In this document: positions 39,327 to 49,264 of the stretch, one piece after another
Layout: each line of letters begins with the position of its first letter
How positions within the stretch are numbered: position 1 is the stretch's first letter
NCBI GenBank assembly: GCA_021613335.1
Contig: JAJTWR010000141.1
Location: forward strand, 16,341-80,340
From: Whitmania pigra
Lineage: Eukaryota > Annelida > Clitellata > Hirudinida > Haemopidae
Direction of reading: 5' to 3'
Length of the DNA stretch: 64,000 nucleotides
Position numbers and translations under genes: made by a program
Notes under the pieces: model-generated
Seen by the model: the letters and a program-made list of their open reading frames with translations, nothing else
What the model was told of the DNA's origin: nothing
The model's database searches: none

Positions 39327-41627
39327 ATGAAAAAAAGAATCTTATTGGGACTTATCTTTTTTATATCAAGTCTTACAAATCAAACTTTTGCTACGCGTTT
39401 GGCAGTATTAAAAGGCAAAGTCATAGAAGCTTACACCAAAAAACCTTTGGAAGGAGCCACGGTTTATATCTCTGATTTAAAATCCTTTACTATCACAAAC
39501 GCAGACGGTGAATTTACTTTTAAAAATGTGCCTGCTCGGGGAAGTTTTTTAATAGAAGTTCGCTTTTTAGGTTATAAAACCATTTCCAAACAAATAGACT
39601 TATCAAACAACACTGTTTTAGAGTTTTTTTTAGAACCTTCCGTTATTGAAAGCGCGGAGGTGGTAGTTACCGGGACCCCTTACAGCGCCAATAATAAAGC
39701 CAACAGTTTGGCGGTGATAACAATAAACAGAGAGAAATTGAGACACGGCAGTTCCGCCAATTTAATTGACGCTGTGGCTAAAGTTCCGGGCGTTTCGCAA
39801 ATTACTACGGGCGGAGCTATTTCTAAGCCAATTATTCGCGGTTTGGGCTACAATCGCGTTTTAACCATCATTGATGGCGCCAGAGAAGAAGTACAGCAAT
39901 GGGGAGATGAACACGGCATCCAGGCAGATCAATTCTCGGCTGCCAGAGTAGAAATTTTAAAAGGTCCTGCAAGTTTACTGTATGGTTCTGACGCATTGGG
40001 CGGGGTTATCAATATTATTGACGATTTAGCCCCTCCCGAAGGCGATTTCAACGGAAGTGTCTCAACAAATTACAATACTAATGCCGGCTTAACGGCCTCC
40101 TCAATAATGGCGCAAGGTAACGCAAAGGGCTTTGTATATCGCGGACGCGCCTCTTACAAAAATGCCTATGGCTTTGCTTATGGCAACAAAGTTGTGCCAA
40201 ACACAGGTTTTAACGAAATTGATTACAGCGCTTTACTTGGTTTAAACCAAACATGGGGCTACATGCATCTGAGCCTATCGCGTTTTAGCGCCAACCTTGG
40301 CCTGATTGAAGATGGCCCTGATGAAAATGGAAATTATTTAGACGAAAAAAGAAACATCATTAGCAATGCCGAAGGGAAAAAAAGAAAAATTGATTTGCCT
40401 TTTCAAAACGTCAATCATTACAGAACTGCGCTTAACGGCAACATTATTTTAGGCGGCGGACAACTAAAAACCGTTTTGGCTTTTCAACAAAACATACGCA
40501 AAGAGTTTAAAGAAAGTAAAACTAGGCCGGGTTTAAATCTGGGTCTAAAATCTTACACTTATGATGTAAAATACGCTTTGAGCAGCAACGTTGTTTGGCA
40601 ACCTACTTTTGGGATACAAGGGATGTACCAAACCAATAAGAACAAAGATAATGTGTTTTTGATTCCTGATTACGAGAGTAATAATGTTGGCGTTTTCGCT
40701 TATCTAAAGAGGAATTTTGAGAACGGCGCCTTAAATGCCGGCGTACGATACGATTACAAAAAAATTAACGCGCATGAACACGTTGATAACGAAAAACTCA
40801 TTTTTAGCCGCTTTAACGATCCGTTTACGTTTTCAAATATTTCCGGCTCAATAGGCGCGGCATTTGAAATTGCTAAAAACTTAAATTTTAAAGCTAACAT
40901 CGGCTCTGGTTTCAGAGCGCCAAACATTGCTGAACTTACAGCCAATGGCATACACGAAGGCACTTTCAGGCATGAAATTGGCAACAGCAAACTCAAACAA
41001 GAAACCAGCTTACAGTTTGACCTAGGCTTAACATACCAGGCAGAAAATATTACGCTGGGCTTAAATGCTTATAACAATATTATTTACAATTATATTTATC
41101 TTGCAAATTTAAATGGAGAAACTATTGATTTTAAAGAAAACGATAATACTTCAACTTTGTTTGTTTATCGTTATGTGCATACCGACGCCAATTTAATGGG
41201 AGGCGAAGCTTCTGTAGATTTTCATCCGATAAAGTCCCTGCATTTTGAAAACGCCTTTGTTTATGTAAAAGGAACTAACAAAGCCACTAACGGTTCTTTA
41301 CCATTTATGCCTGCTGCCGGTTTAAATAATGAACTCCGTTTGGAGCCTGCCATTAAAGGTTTGGCAGAAAGCTATATAAAAGTTGGGCTAACCAATGTTT
41401 TTAAGCAAAATCGTTTCGATGTTTTTGAAACCAAAACCAAAGGCTATACCTTGCTTGATGCAGGATTGGGAACATCCATCAAAACAAAATCCGGAAAAAT
41501 TAATCTGTTTATCATAGGACAAAATTTAACCAACAAGCTGTATTTTAATCATTTGAGTCGTTATAAAACGGTAGGCATTTACAACCCTGGCAGAAATATA
41601 ACCTTTGGCATTGATGTTTTTTTTTAA
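39327..41627 (+). CDS. TonB-dependent outer-membrane receptor, likely metal (ZnuD-like)
   Basis: The 766-residue protein has a signal peptide, a carboxypeptidase-like regulatory domain (KGKVIEAYTKKPLEGATVYI...GEFTFKNVP, residues 25-105), a plug domain (VAKVPGVSQITTGGAISKPI, RVLTIIDGAREE, VEILKGPASLLYGSDALGG) and a 22-strand-type barrel with a terminal Phe. The plug phrase QQWGDEHGIQAD resembles zinc/copper piracy receptors of the ZnuD type. The upstream His/Cys protein supports metal uptake. The gene is intact. Confidence 0.82.
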   Translation: MKKRILLGLIFFISSLTNQTFATRLAVLKGKVIEAYTKKPLEGATVYISDLKSFTITNADGEFTFKNVPARGSFLIEVRFLGYKTISKQIDLSNNTVLEFFLEPSVIESAEVVVTGTPYSANNKANSLAVITINREKLRHGSSANLIDAVAKVPGVSQITTGGAISKPIIRGLGYNRVLTIIDGAREEVQQWGDEHGIQADQFSAARVEILKGPASLLYGSDALGGVINIIDDLAPPEGDFNGSVSTNYNTNAGLTASSIMAQGNAKGFVYRGRASYKNAYGFAYGNKVVPNTGFNEIDYSALLGLNQTWGYMHLSLSRFSANLGLIEDGPDENGNYLDEKRNIISNAEGKKRKIDLPFQNVNHYRTALNGNIILGGGQLKTVLAFQQNIRKEFKESKTRPGLNLGLKSYTYDVKYALSSNVVWQPTFGIQGMYQTNKNKDNVFLIPDYESNNVGVFAYLKRNFENGALNAGVRYDYKKINAHEHVDNEKLIFSRFNDPFTFSNISGSIGAAFEIAKNLNFKANIGSGFRAPNIAELTANGIHEGTFRHEIGNSKLKQETSLQFDLGLTYQAENITLGLNAYNNIIYNYIYLANLNGETIDFKENDNTSTLFVYRYVHTDANLMGGEASVDFHPIKSLHFENAFVYVKGTNKATNGSLPFMPAAGLNNELRLEPAIKGLAESYIKVGLTNVFKQNRFDVFETKTKGYTLLDAGLGTSIKTKSGKINLFIIGQNLTNKLYFNHLSRYKTVGIYNPGRNITFGIDVFF

Positions 41628-41669
41628 TGCCCCCCCAATTTTCAGCCAAATAGCCTTAAGGATATAAAA

Positions 41670-42686
41670 TCAACTCTCCAGGATTTCCAGCTGCCAAATA
41701 ATTTCTTCTTGTTTAATTGGATTAGGTTTTTGGTTTACGATGGTTTGATAAGCGGCCTCGAAAATCTGTGAGTAGTCTCCTTTAGGCGATTGGGGATATA
41801 TTACATCAAACCCTTTGTTTTGATTTGCAACGGTTAATTTTCCTTTATCAGATGGATTTTCTATCCCATAGCAAGCATCCGTAGGTTTAATTCCCCGTAA
41901 CAATTGTTCTTCTTGAACGTCGGCATGGTTTTTTCTATAAGAGCCCTTGGTTCCATTAATTACAAATGCAGACAGAATTTCTGCCACTAAAAAACTTGCC
42001 GTGAGAAAAACATTCAAACCGTTTGGATAGGTTAGCTGAACATGAAAATAATCGTCTACCTGTGTGCCTGTCCGATTTTTGCTAAGGGTTTTATAATAAC
42101 GCTCCGGTTTGCCAAAAAGAGAAATAGCCTGATCTAAAAGGTGGGAGCCTAAGTCAAAAGACAAACCGCTGGCAGCAAAGGGTTCTTCTTTAAACGCTTT
42201 TGGCCCAATCTCTGTGCGATATCTGTCAAAGCGGAAATGCGCTTCTACCAACTTTCCCAATCGTTTGCTTTCTATAATCTCTTTAACAGCATTAAACCCG
42301 CTGTCATATCTTCTGTTTTGAAAAACCAATGCCTTTTTTTTTACCTTATCGGCTATTGTGAAAATAGCTTTAGCTTGTTCAACGGTTGCAACAAAAGGCT
42401 TTTCTACCAAAACATGTTTCCCTGCTAACAAGGCCTGCTTGGCAAATTCATAATGGGTATGATTGGGTGTATTTACAATTACCAAATCTATTTCCGTATC
42501 TGCTAAAACTTGATCAACGCTGTCGTAATTTTTAATATAGGGATAATCTGTTTTTGCAGTCTTTTTGCCGCGTTCTACTATCCCTTTTAAAAAAAAGCCC
42601 TGATGGACATGTATAAATGGCGCATGAAACACTTTTCCAGACATTCCGTAAGCCAACAAAGCCGTTATAATTTGTCCATTTTGCAT
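41670..42686 (-). CDS. Gfo/Idh/MocA family oxidoreductase
   Basis: The 338-residue protein has an N-terminal Rossmann domain (ALLAYGMSGKVFHAPFIHVH) and the family signatures VIVNTPNHTHYEFAKQALLA and HVLVEKPFVATVEQAKAI (EKP motif). The C-terminal dehydrogenase domain carries HFRFDRYRTEIGPKAFKEE and LSFDLGSHLLDQAI. It is a NAD(P)-dependent sugar or related dehydrogenase, similar to the YhhX/YvaA branch. The gene converges with the TonB receptor and diverges from the 115-residue conserved protein. Confidence 0.85.
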   Translation of the reverse strand: MQNGQIITALLAYGMSGKVFHAPFIHVHQGFFLKGIVERGKKTAKTDYPYIKNYDSVDQVLADTEIDLVIVNTPNHTHYEFAKQALLAGKHVLVEKPFVATVEQAKAIFTIADKVKKKALVFQNRRYDSGFNAVKEIIESKRLGKLVEAHFRFDRYRTEIGPKAFKEEPFAASGLSFDLGSHLLDQAISLFGKPERYYKTLSKNRTGTQVDDYFHVQLTYPNGLNVFLTASFLVAEILSAFVINGTKGSYRKNHADVQEEQLLRGIKPTDACYGIENPSDKGKLTVANQNKGFDVIYPQSPKGDYSQIFEAAYQTIVNQKPNPIKQEEIIWQLEILES

Positions 42687-42763
42687 ATCGCAAAACTAAA
42701 ATTTTAATTGAACAAATACGGTTTTGTTTCCTTTTTCCTTAAACCTTACCCTATATTTGTATA

Positions 42764-43111
42764 ATGAAATCTGCCGAGATAAATTTAAAATGGAAAGCGC
42801 TGCAAAAAAAAATTGCCGAAGATTTCAACGCCCCAGCGCCCGATTTAAAGGTTATCTTGTTTTTAATCGGCATACAGGAACTTGGCAAAGGCCCCGGCAA
42901 GTACAGCAAACGTCAAAAAGAAGAATTGATGCATATTGCAACCTGTCGTTTATTGAGCGAAATGGGATTTTATGAGCTTGAGGGCTTAGACCCGGACGGA
43001 TGGCCCCACTGGAAATTGGTTAAACAAATTCCGGCTTACGCGGCTCTTGAACAAGAAATGTTGTTAAAATCTTTGGCCATTAATTATTTTATAGATATTT
43101 ACGAATACTAA
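42764..43111 (+). CDS. conserved Bacteroidota hypothetical protein (115 aa)
   Basis: The protein starts MKSAEINLKWKALQKKIAED and contains ILFLIGIQELGKGPGKYSKR with MGFYELEGLDPDGWPHWKL. It is soluble, without signal or membrane segments. I recognise it as a type of small conserved protein seen across Bacteroidota but know no function. A competing frame (42724-42975) overlaps it and is a shadow. A TATATTTG lies at 42752-42759, only a few bases before the ATG. Confidence 0.7.
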   Translation: MKSAEINLKWKALQKKIAEDFNAPAPDLKVILFLIGIQELGKGPGKYSKRQKEELMHIATCRLLSEMGFYELEGLDPDGWPHWKLVKQIPAYAALEQEMLLKSLAINYFIDIYEY

Positions 43112-43157
43112 AAAAAACAATTAAGCTAAATTGTAACCGGTTTTTATACAGCCGTAA

Positions 43158-43838
43158 TTAATCATTGGCGTTTTGCTTGGCTTCTTTTTTCATTTGATCG
43201 TTAGCAACAATTACAATTTCAACTCTGCGGTTTTGGGCTCTTCCCTCTTCTGTTGCATTATCGGCAATAGGTTCTGAAAAACCTTTGCCCTCTGTAACCA
43301 ATCTGGATGACGGCACTCCTTGAGAAATGGCATAAGCCTTTACAGCCTCTCCTCTTCTTTCCGATAATTTTAAATTATATTGTTCTGAACCTTTATTATC
43401 GGTATGGCCGATTATTTTAATATCTGTTCCGGGATAATTGTTAATTGAGGCCGCTAAAGATTGAATATTTTTTTTGGCTTCTGCTTTTAATGCGGATTTA
43501 TCGAAATCAAACAAAATACCGCTGTCAAACTTTACAATGATTCCCTCGCCCTCTCGAATTACCTCGGCATTGGGAATTGCTGTTTTAATTTCAGCGGCTT
43601 GTTTATCCATTTTTTTACCAATTAAGCCGCCCGCCGTGCCGCCAATTGCGGCGCCAATCACCGCGCCAACAGCAGTATTACCTGCCTTTTTACCAATTAA
43701 ACCGCCGATAACAGCGCCGGCTGCCGCGCCAATTCCTGCCCCCTTTTGTGTTTTTGTAAGACTGTCGCAACCCTGAAAAATCATGATGCCTAAAGCAATT
43801 GCCACGTTTAATGTTGCTATTTTAATTTTTGTACCCAT
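43158..43838 (-). CDS. OmpA-family lipoprotein with glycine-zipper domain
   Basis: The 226-residue protein has a signal with a lipobox-like Cys (ALGIMIFQGC), a glycine-zipper segment (GAGIGAAAGAVIGGLIGKKA repeated twice, residues 34-77), and a C-terminal OmpA peptidoglycan-binding domain (ILFDFDKSALKAEAKKNIQSL, IIGHTDNKGSEQYNLKLSER, RRVEIVI). It anchors the outer membrane to peptidoglycan. Length and motif order are typical of the YiaD-like group. Confidence 0.9.
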   Translation of the reverse strand: MGTKIKIATLNVAIALGIMIFQGCDSLTKTQKGAGIGAAAGAVIGGLIGKKAGNTAVGAVIGAAIGGTAGGLIGKKMDKQAAEIKTAIPNAEVIREGEGIIVKFDSGILFDFDKSALKAEAKKNIQSLAASINNYPGTDIKIIGHTDNKGSEQYNLKLSERRGEAVKAYAISQGVPSSRLVTEGKGFSEPIADNATEEGRAQNRRVEIVIVANDQMKKEAKQNAND

Positions 43839-43993
43839 TATCTTAAAAGTTTATTTTAAAGTTTTCAGGAAAAAGTTGTATCGATTGAATACTAAGCTTT
43901 TATAAAGATTATCAAAAAAGTCAGGTAACGATTTGGTAACGGCGCTTATTGCTTTACTTTTCAACGTTTTTCCGCTAGTTCAAAGCAAATATA

Positions 43994-44032
43994 CAAAAAA
44001 TAAAAGGATAGGTTTTAAGCTTCCTGTCCTTT
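43994..44032 (-). terminator. intrinsic terminator after hsdR
   Basis: On the minus strand, AAAGGACAGG (44032-44023) pairs with CCTATCCTTT (44012-44003), nine of ten positions, with a 10-base loop. It is followed by TATTTTTTG (to 43994). It lies 46 bases beyond the hsdR stop, correct in strand and position for ending the hsd transcript. Confidence 0.6.
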
Positions 44033-44077
44033 ATTTATCACTTTTTAAATGTTTTTGACTCTCATGAATGCAAAACA

Positions 44078-46945
44078 CTAATTTCCTGATATTCCATTAA
44101 CAAAAGTATCTACAAAACCTATGATTTTATTTAGAACACGATCTCCGATTTCCTTAGATTTTAATACACTGGGTCTCCCTTCTTTTCGTAAATCTAAAAT
44201 TTCTTTTCGCAACGGTTCACGTTCTGTAAACAAATAATTCTCTATCAGTCTTTCCGTTTTTTCTTCAGAAAGATTTTCTGTCTTGACTAATTCTTGGAGT
44301 GCCTTTTCTTGCTCTACATTCCAAAATTTTTCAAACTCTTCGGGAATTGTATCCGTATCTTCAATATGTGGTAAATTTTCCTGAATAAAATTTTCAATCA
44401 ATTCTCTTTTACTTCTTAATGATACTTCGGTGTTCAGTAAATTGAAAATATCTTTTTCAATACTTTCTTTGTCTTTTGCATTATGTTTCGACTTGAATTT
44501 AATCAATAACTGGAGTATGTAAGTTACATTGATTTTATCACGTCTTATCAATTCCAATTCAAAATCTATATCATTGAGAATAGACGTTTTTTCAGGAGGC
44601 GGATCCGAACCTAATCTGTCTTTTAAATCCAAATACTTACTGGTGTAATCGGCAAAAAGCTGTTCTTCCATCTGTAAATCATCCCAAGTAAATTCTGTGT
44701 AATGGCTCATTTTCTTGTGTAAACGCATCATTGCACGGAAAGCCAAAATAAACTGTAATTGGTCTTCTTCCGAATATAAACCGTCAACAGATACTACTTC
44801 TGGAACGATTTCTAATAATTTTTGTGTTGCTTCTTTGAACTTTTCTACATACGCTTCGTATGGTTCAACGATAATCTGGTCAATTGCTTCTTTGTTACTA
44901 AATAAGGCGATGGCTTCGTCTGTCTTGTCTTTCAGGTTTCGAAAACAGACAATATTTCCCTGTGTTTTATTCTTATCCAAAATACGATTGGTACGGCTAA
45001 ATGCTTGTATCAATCCATGATATTTCAGATTTTTATCAACGTACAAGGTATTTAAATATTTGCTGTCGAAACCTGTCAAAAACATATTGGCAACCAGCAA
45101 AATATCTGTCTCATTTTGCTTTGATTTCTTTGCTACGGCATTGTAATAATTGTAGAATCCTTCGGTGTCTTTGACATTCTGTTTCTCTCCAAACAATTCA
45201 TTAAAGTCTTGCGCATACGTTTCTAATAATTCTCTACGATGAGGCTTGTAAACGTATTCTGCTTGTGGTTCGGCAACCATTCCTAATTGGGAATAAACAG
45301 CATCTTCCATTTCTTCTTCGTTCTGAGCAAAGCTAAAAATGGTCGCTATTTTTAAATCGTGCTGTCTCTTTTGTTTTTTTCGCTTGAAAATCTCATAGTA
45401 TTGAATGACCGCATCAATATCCTGTACGCACATCATCGCACAAAATTTCCTGTTTTGGGTTTTCTGATCGTGGTATTGAATGATGTAATCCACAATTGCT
45501 TCCTTTCGTTCAGGAGCTTCGAAAACTTCAGTTTCATTGATTTGTTCTACTTTCAAATCAATGATATGTTCTTTTTGTTTAAAGGTCTGAATATATTCTA
45601 CTGAAAATTTTAATACATTCTCATCACGTATGGCATCTGTAATCACATATTTATGCAGACATTTTCCAAATAAACTTGCGGTTGTTTTTTCTCCATCTGC
45701 ATTCTCTGCCAAAATAGGCGTACCTGTAAAACCAAACAGTTGAATATTGGTAAAATAATTGACAATGTTTTTATGGGTATCACCAAATTGCGAACGATGA
45801 CATTCATCAAAGACAAAAACCATTCTTTCATTCTGAATGGATTTCATTTTCGATAAATTTCTACCTGAAATCGCATTATTCAGCTTTTGAATAGTGGTAA
45901 CGATGATGCGAACATTTGGGTCATTGAATTTACGAATAAGGTCATCCGTATTAGTAGCAGAACTTACAGACCCTTTACTAAACTTATCATACTCCTGATT
46001 GGTTTGATAATCCAAATCTTTTCTATCCACCACAAAAACCACTTTTTTGATGGCTGGAATTTTGGATAGAATCTGACTGGCTTTAAAGCTGGTTAAGGTT
46101 TTACCGCTTCCTGTTGTATGCCAGATGTAGCCATTTTTTTCGATATTATAACCATTCAGTATTTCGTTTTCTTTTACCTTTTTGATAATACTTTCTACCG
46201 CATAATATTGGTATGGACGAAGTATCATCAGGCGTTTATCGGTTTCATTCAGTACAATGTATTTACATATCATTTTACTGATATGACAAGGTTCTAAAAA
46301 AGAATCGGTAAATCCGTTCAGAATATTGTTTAGTGGATTATTTTGTTCATCCGTCCAATGGAATGTCTGCAAAAATTCTTGTTTGTGCGAACCAGAATTG
46401 CTGAAATATTTGGTATTGACACCATTACTGATAATGAATAACTGAACAAAATGAAACAATCCTTTTCCTGCCCCGAAACTATGTTTTTGATAGCGGTTGA
46501 TTTGGTTGAATGCTTCTTTCATTTCCAAACCTCTTCGTTTCAGCTCGATTTGTACTAAAGGCAACCCATTCACCAGTAAGGTAACATCATAACGGTTTTC
46601 ATATTTACCTTTTTGCGTGATTTGATTGGTCACCTGATATTCGTTCTGACACCAATGTTCTACATTGAGAAAATCAAAATACAGGTTATCACCATTATCC
46701 CGAATAATATGATGCTTCTTTTCACGCAGTACTTTGGCTTTTTCAAATACAGAACCTTTATTGAGTATATTCAACACTTTTTCAAATTCACTATCGCTGA
46801 ATTGTATATGATTGTGCTTTTCTAACTGTGTTTTCAGGTTTGTCAGTAAAGCTTTTTCATCAGCAATAACAGCGTATTTATATCCCAATTTTTGTAATTG
46901 GGCAACGAGTTGCTCTTCTAAAATTTGTTCGGACTGTTTGCTCAA
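44078..46945 (-). CDS. hsdR: type I restriction endonuclease subunit R
   Basis: The 955-residue protein has the N-terminal nuclease domain with D120 and E134-L-K136 (YDVTLLVNG, VQIELKRRG), the Walker A loop TTGSGKT (about residues 277-283) and the DEAD-type box VFDECHRSQFG. Superfamily 2 helicase motifs such as FGFTGTPI and FSRTNRILDK follow, then a C-terminal helical domain that contacts the methylase. This is HsdR, which translocates and cleaves unmodified DNA with HsdM and HsdS. It is intact. Gene order hsdM-hsdS-integrase-hsdR on the minus strand is typical of Bacteroidota phase-variable type I systems. Confidence 0.95.
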   Translation of the reverse strand: MSKQSEQILEEQLVAQLQKLGYKYAVIADEKALLTNLKTQLEKHNHIQFSDSEFEKVLNILNKGSVFEKAKVLREKKHHIIRDNGDNLYFDFLNVEHWCQNEYQVTNQITQKGKYENRYDVTLLVNGLPLVQIELKRRGLEMKEAFNQINRYQKHSFGAGKGLFHFVQLFIISNGVNTKYFSNSGSHKQEFLQTFHWTDEQNNPLNNILNGFTDSFLEPCHISKMICKYIVLNETDKRLMILRPYQYYAVESIIKKVKENEILNGYNIEKNGYIWHTTGSGKTLTSFKASQILSKIPAIKKVVFVVDRKDLDYQTNQEYDKFSKGSVSSATNTDDLIRKFNDPNVRIIVTTIQKLNNAISGRNLSKMKSIQNERMVFVFDECHRSQFGDTHKNIVNYFTNIQLFGFTGTPILAENADGEKTTASLFGKCLHKYVITDAIRDENVLKFSVEYIQTFKQKEHIIDLKVEQINETEVFEAPERKEAIVDYIIQYHDQKTQNRKFCAMMCVQDIDAVIQYYEIFKRKKQKRQHDLKIATIFSFAQNEEEMEDAVYSQLGMVAEPQAEYVYKPHRRELLETYAQDFNELFGEKQNVKDTEGFYNYYNAVAKKSKQNETDILLVANMFLTGFDSKYLNTLYVDKNLKYHGLIQAFSRTNRILDKNKTQGNIVCFRNLKDKTDEAIALFSNKEAIDQIIVEPYEAYVEKFKEATQKLLEIVPEVVSVDGLYSEEDQLQFILAFRAMMRLHKKMSHYTEFTWDDLQMEEQLFADYTSKYLDLKDRLGSDPPPEKTSILNDIDFELELIRRDKINVTYILQLLIKFKSKHNAKDKESIEKDIFNLLNTEVSLRSKRELIENFIQENLPHIEDTDTIPEEFEKFWNVEQEKALQELVKTENLSEEKTERLIENYLFTEREPLRKEILDLRKEGRPSVLKSKEIGDRVLNKIIGFVDTFVNGISGN

Positions 46946-47024
46946 AATAATTATGAATTAGGAGTTTACATCTATGCACAAATTTAACAAAATAAAATTG
47001 CTCTCCTAATCCATAATCTAAAAC

Positions 47025-47948
47025 TTATCTAAGCGCCTTAAACATCTGCTCAATAGCTTTTTTCTTTTGTTCCATATTGGGATGAACATAAAGGTTTAGG
47101 GTTGTACTGATATTAGAGTGTCCTAATAGCACACTTACCGTTTTATAATCACAGTTACTTTCAATACATCGGGTTGCGAAACTATGTCTTAACCCGTGAA
47201 ATTTAAGCTCAGGCATTTTTAATGCTGCCATTAAGTTCTTGTAATAGCTTCTGTAGGTTCTGGGTTCCGTGGGTTTAGCATCGTTTGTCAATACAAAAAA
47301 CGAAGGGTTCACTATTTTTTTAAAGGGCTTCAATATCCGTAATAAATCTTTACTTATCGGAATTTCACGAATAGAATTTTTAGTTTTCGGAGTGTCCAGA
47401 ATCAATTCCGTTCTACGAATTCCATCTTCTATAACATATATCCGTTGGATTGTTCTATTAACACTGATAATTCCATTATCTGTATCGATATCTTCCCAAG
47501 TCAACGCACAGATTTCGCCAATACGCATGCCTGCACTCAAACATATATATACGCCTAAATTCCTAAATGTAAAATGCTCTTGTATATAGTTCATTATTTT
47601 TTTTTGATCAATTTTGGTAAGCACTTCAATATTATGCTTTTCTCTTTCGGTAGGAAACTGAATATCAAATGGGGTATAATGCAACCATTTGTTTTTAGCT
47701 CCGAATTTTAGAATCATTTTCAGAACAATTAAAATGTCTTTAATTGTTTTATGACTTAAACCTGTTTCTAACTTTTGGAATACAAAGCTTTGGACATCGG
47801 CTTCTTCAATTGCAAATTTATTGCCGAAATTAGGTAGCAGATGATTTTCAACCAATAGCGTATAAGCTGAGAAACTTGACTTTTTCACATACTGCTTTTT
47901 GTCTATTTTCCATAGATCAATCACTTCTGAGAGTTGTTTTTTGTTCAT
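47025..47948 (-). CDS. tyrosine recombinase embedded in the hsd locus (candidate hsdS invertase)
   Basis: The 307-residue protein has an N-terminal SAM-like core-binding domain (residues 15-85) and a catalytic domain with R142 (SAGMRIGEICALTWED), H251-x-x-R254 (KFHGLRHSFATRC), H277 (LLGHSNISTTL) and Y287 (LNLYVHP). The complete RHRHY set indicates an active enzyme. It lies between hsdR and the two opposed hsdS genes, the place where Bacteroidota keep the recombinase that inverts hsdS. The start at 47948 follows a 59-base gap from the silent cassette. Confidence 0.88.
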   Translation of the reverse strand: MNKKQLSEVIDLWKIDKKQYVKKSSFSAYTLLVENHLLPNFGNKFAIEEADVQSFVFQKLETGLSHKTIKDILIVLKMILKFGAKNKWLHYTPFDIQFPTEREKHNIEVLTKIDQKKIMNYIQEHFTFRNLGVYICLSAGMRIGEICALTWEDIDTDNGIISVNRTIQRIYVIEDGIRRTELILDTPKTKNSIREIPISKDLLRILKPFKKIVNPSFFVLTNDAKPTEPRTYRSYYKNLMAALKMPELKFHGLRHSFATRCIESNCDYKTVSVLLGHSNISTTLNLYVHPNMEQKKKAIEQMFKALR

Positions 47949-48109
47949 TTTATTTGAATTAAATATTTAAAATGACAAAGGAAGGAGAAAGGAATTAAAT
48001 GAGTTAGTATTTCAATCGGAGGATAAAGCTCTCCTCAATCTGCATTAAAGAGATTTGTAATCCCGATGTTCCTAATAAAGGAATTTCTTCAAAATCCAAT
48101 ACGCCAAAT

Positions 48110-49264
48110 TTGAGATTTCCAGGGTTTGAGGGGGAGTGGCAAGTGACCGAATTGAATGAATTAGGAGAGTTTTTAGGAGGAGGAACACCCTCATCATCAA
48201 ATGAAGATTTTTGGACAGGAAGTATCCCTTGGATCTCTTCTTCTGACTTGTCAGAAGGCGATATACATTCGGTGAATATTTCAAGATTCATAACCGAAGA
48301 CGCAATTAGTAATTCAGCAACAAAACTATGTTCAGGTCCCGTTATCTTAATAGTTTCAAGAGTCGGCGTGGGAAAAGTTGCATATTCAGAAAAGAGTTTA
48401 TGTACAAGTCAAGATTTTTTAAACATTATAAATTTTAAGTGTAACGGAATCTTTCTTTCTTATTTACTTTCCACTGAAATGAAAAAGGCTGCATCAGCCG
48501 TACAAGGAACATCAATTAAGGGGATTTCTTCTACCGAAATAAAATCGAAAAAATTATTTATTCCCAAAGAGAATGAGCAACAGAAAATAACATCAATCCT
48601 ATCGCTTATTGATGACCGTATTCAAACCCAAAACAAAATAATTGAACAATTAGAAACCTTAATTAACGGTGTATGTCAGAAACTGGCAAATAATAAACAA
48701 TGGGAAAAACAATATTTGCGAAATATACTTACTGAACGAAAAGAAACGAACAAAAACAATTTATCTGTTTTTTCTGTTTCGGTTAGCAAAGGTGTTATTA
48801 ATCAAATAGAATATCTTGGACGTTCTTTTGCGTCAAAAAATACAACTAATTACAACGTAGTACATTTTGGCGATGTTGTATATACTAAAAGTCCAACGGG
48901 AGAATTTCCTTATGGAATAATAAAACAAAGTTTTATTAGGGAAAATGTTGCAGTTTCTCCGCTATATGGTGTTTATGTACCAAAAAACATACATATTGGA
49001 AGTATTTTACACTATTATTTCAATAGCCCGAAAAATGCAAATAACTACCTGCATAGTTTAGTACAGAAAGGTGCAAAAAACACTATAAATATAACCAACC
49101 AAAGATTTCTGGATAATGCAATTTTTTTGCCAACTGATGAAATAGAAATAACAAAAATTGCATCGTTATTAAGTACTATTGATCACAAAATCCAAATTGA
49201 AAAAGCAATTTTAGAACAACTTGAAATGCAAAAGAAATACCTATTACAACAAATGTTTGTATAG
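48110..49264 (+). CDS. hsdS: silent inverted hsdS cassette lacking a start region
   Basis: The frame encodes two target-recognition domains and conserved regions of a type I specificity subunit (LRFPGFEGEWQVTELNELG...IQTQNKIIEQLETLI...EQLEMQKKYLLQQMFV). It runs opposite to the expressed hsdS. The frame is open back to 48008 but contains no ATG; only the TTG at 48110, inside the conserved LRFPGF motif, could start it. It therefore lacks the expressed gene's N-terminal MINKKLKVGNVP and probably any promoter. It is a storage copy usable after DNA inversion. Both recognition domains are intact. Confidence 0.82.
   Translation: MRFPGFEGEWQVTELNELGEFLGGGTPSSSNEDFWTGSIPWISSSDLSEGDIHSVNISRFITEDAISNSATKLCSGPVILIVSRVGVGKVAYSEKSLCTSQDFLNIINFKCNGIFLSYLLSTEMKKAASAVQGTSIKGISSTEIKSKKLFIPKENEQQKITSILSLIDDRIQTQNKIIEQLETLINGVCQKLANNKQWEKQYLRNILTERKETNKNNLSVFSVSVSKGVINQIEYLGRSFASKNTTNYNVVHFGDVVYTKSPTGEFPYGIIKQSFIRENVAVSPLYGVYVPKNIHIGSILHYYFNSPKNANNYLHSLVQKGAKNTINITNQRFLDNAIFLPTDEIEITKIASLLSTIDHKIQIEKAILEQLEMQKKYLLQQMFV

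Noticed and set aside
47001..48174. 10-base inverted repeat (ctctcctaat / attaggagag) flanking the recombinase gene
   Set aside because: Too short and partly inside hsdS coding sequence; chance occurrence is likely, unlike the 24- and 44-base hsdS repeats.
48004..48291. 95-codon minus-strand ORF overlapping the silent hsdS
   Set aside because: Antisense to a well-supported hsdS frame and shows no recognisable domain.
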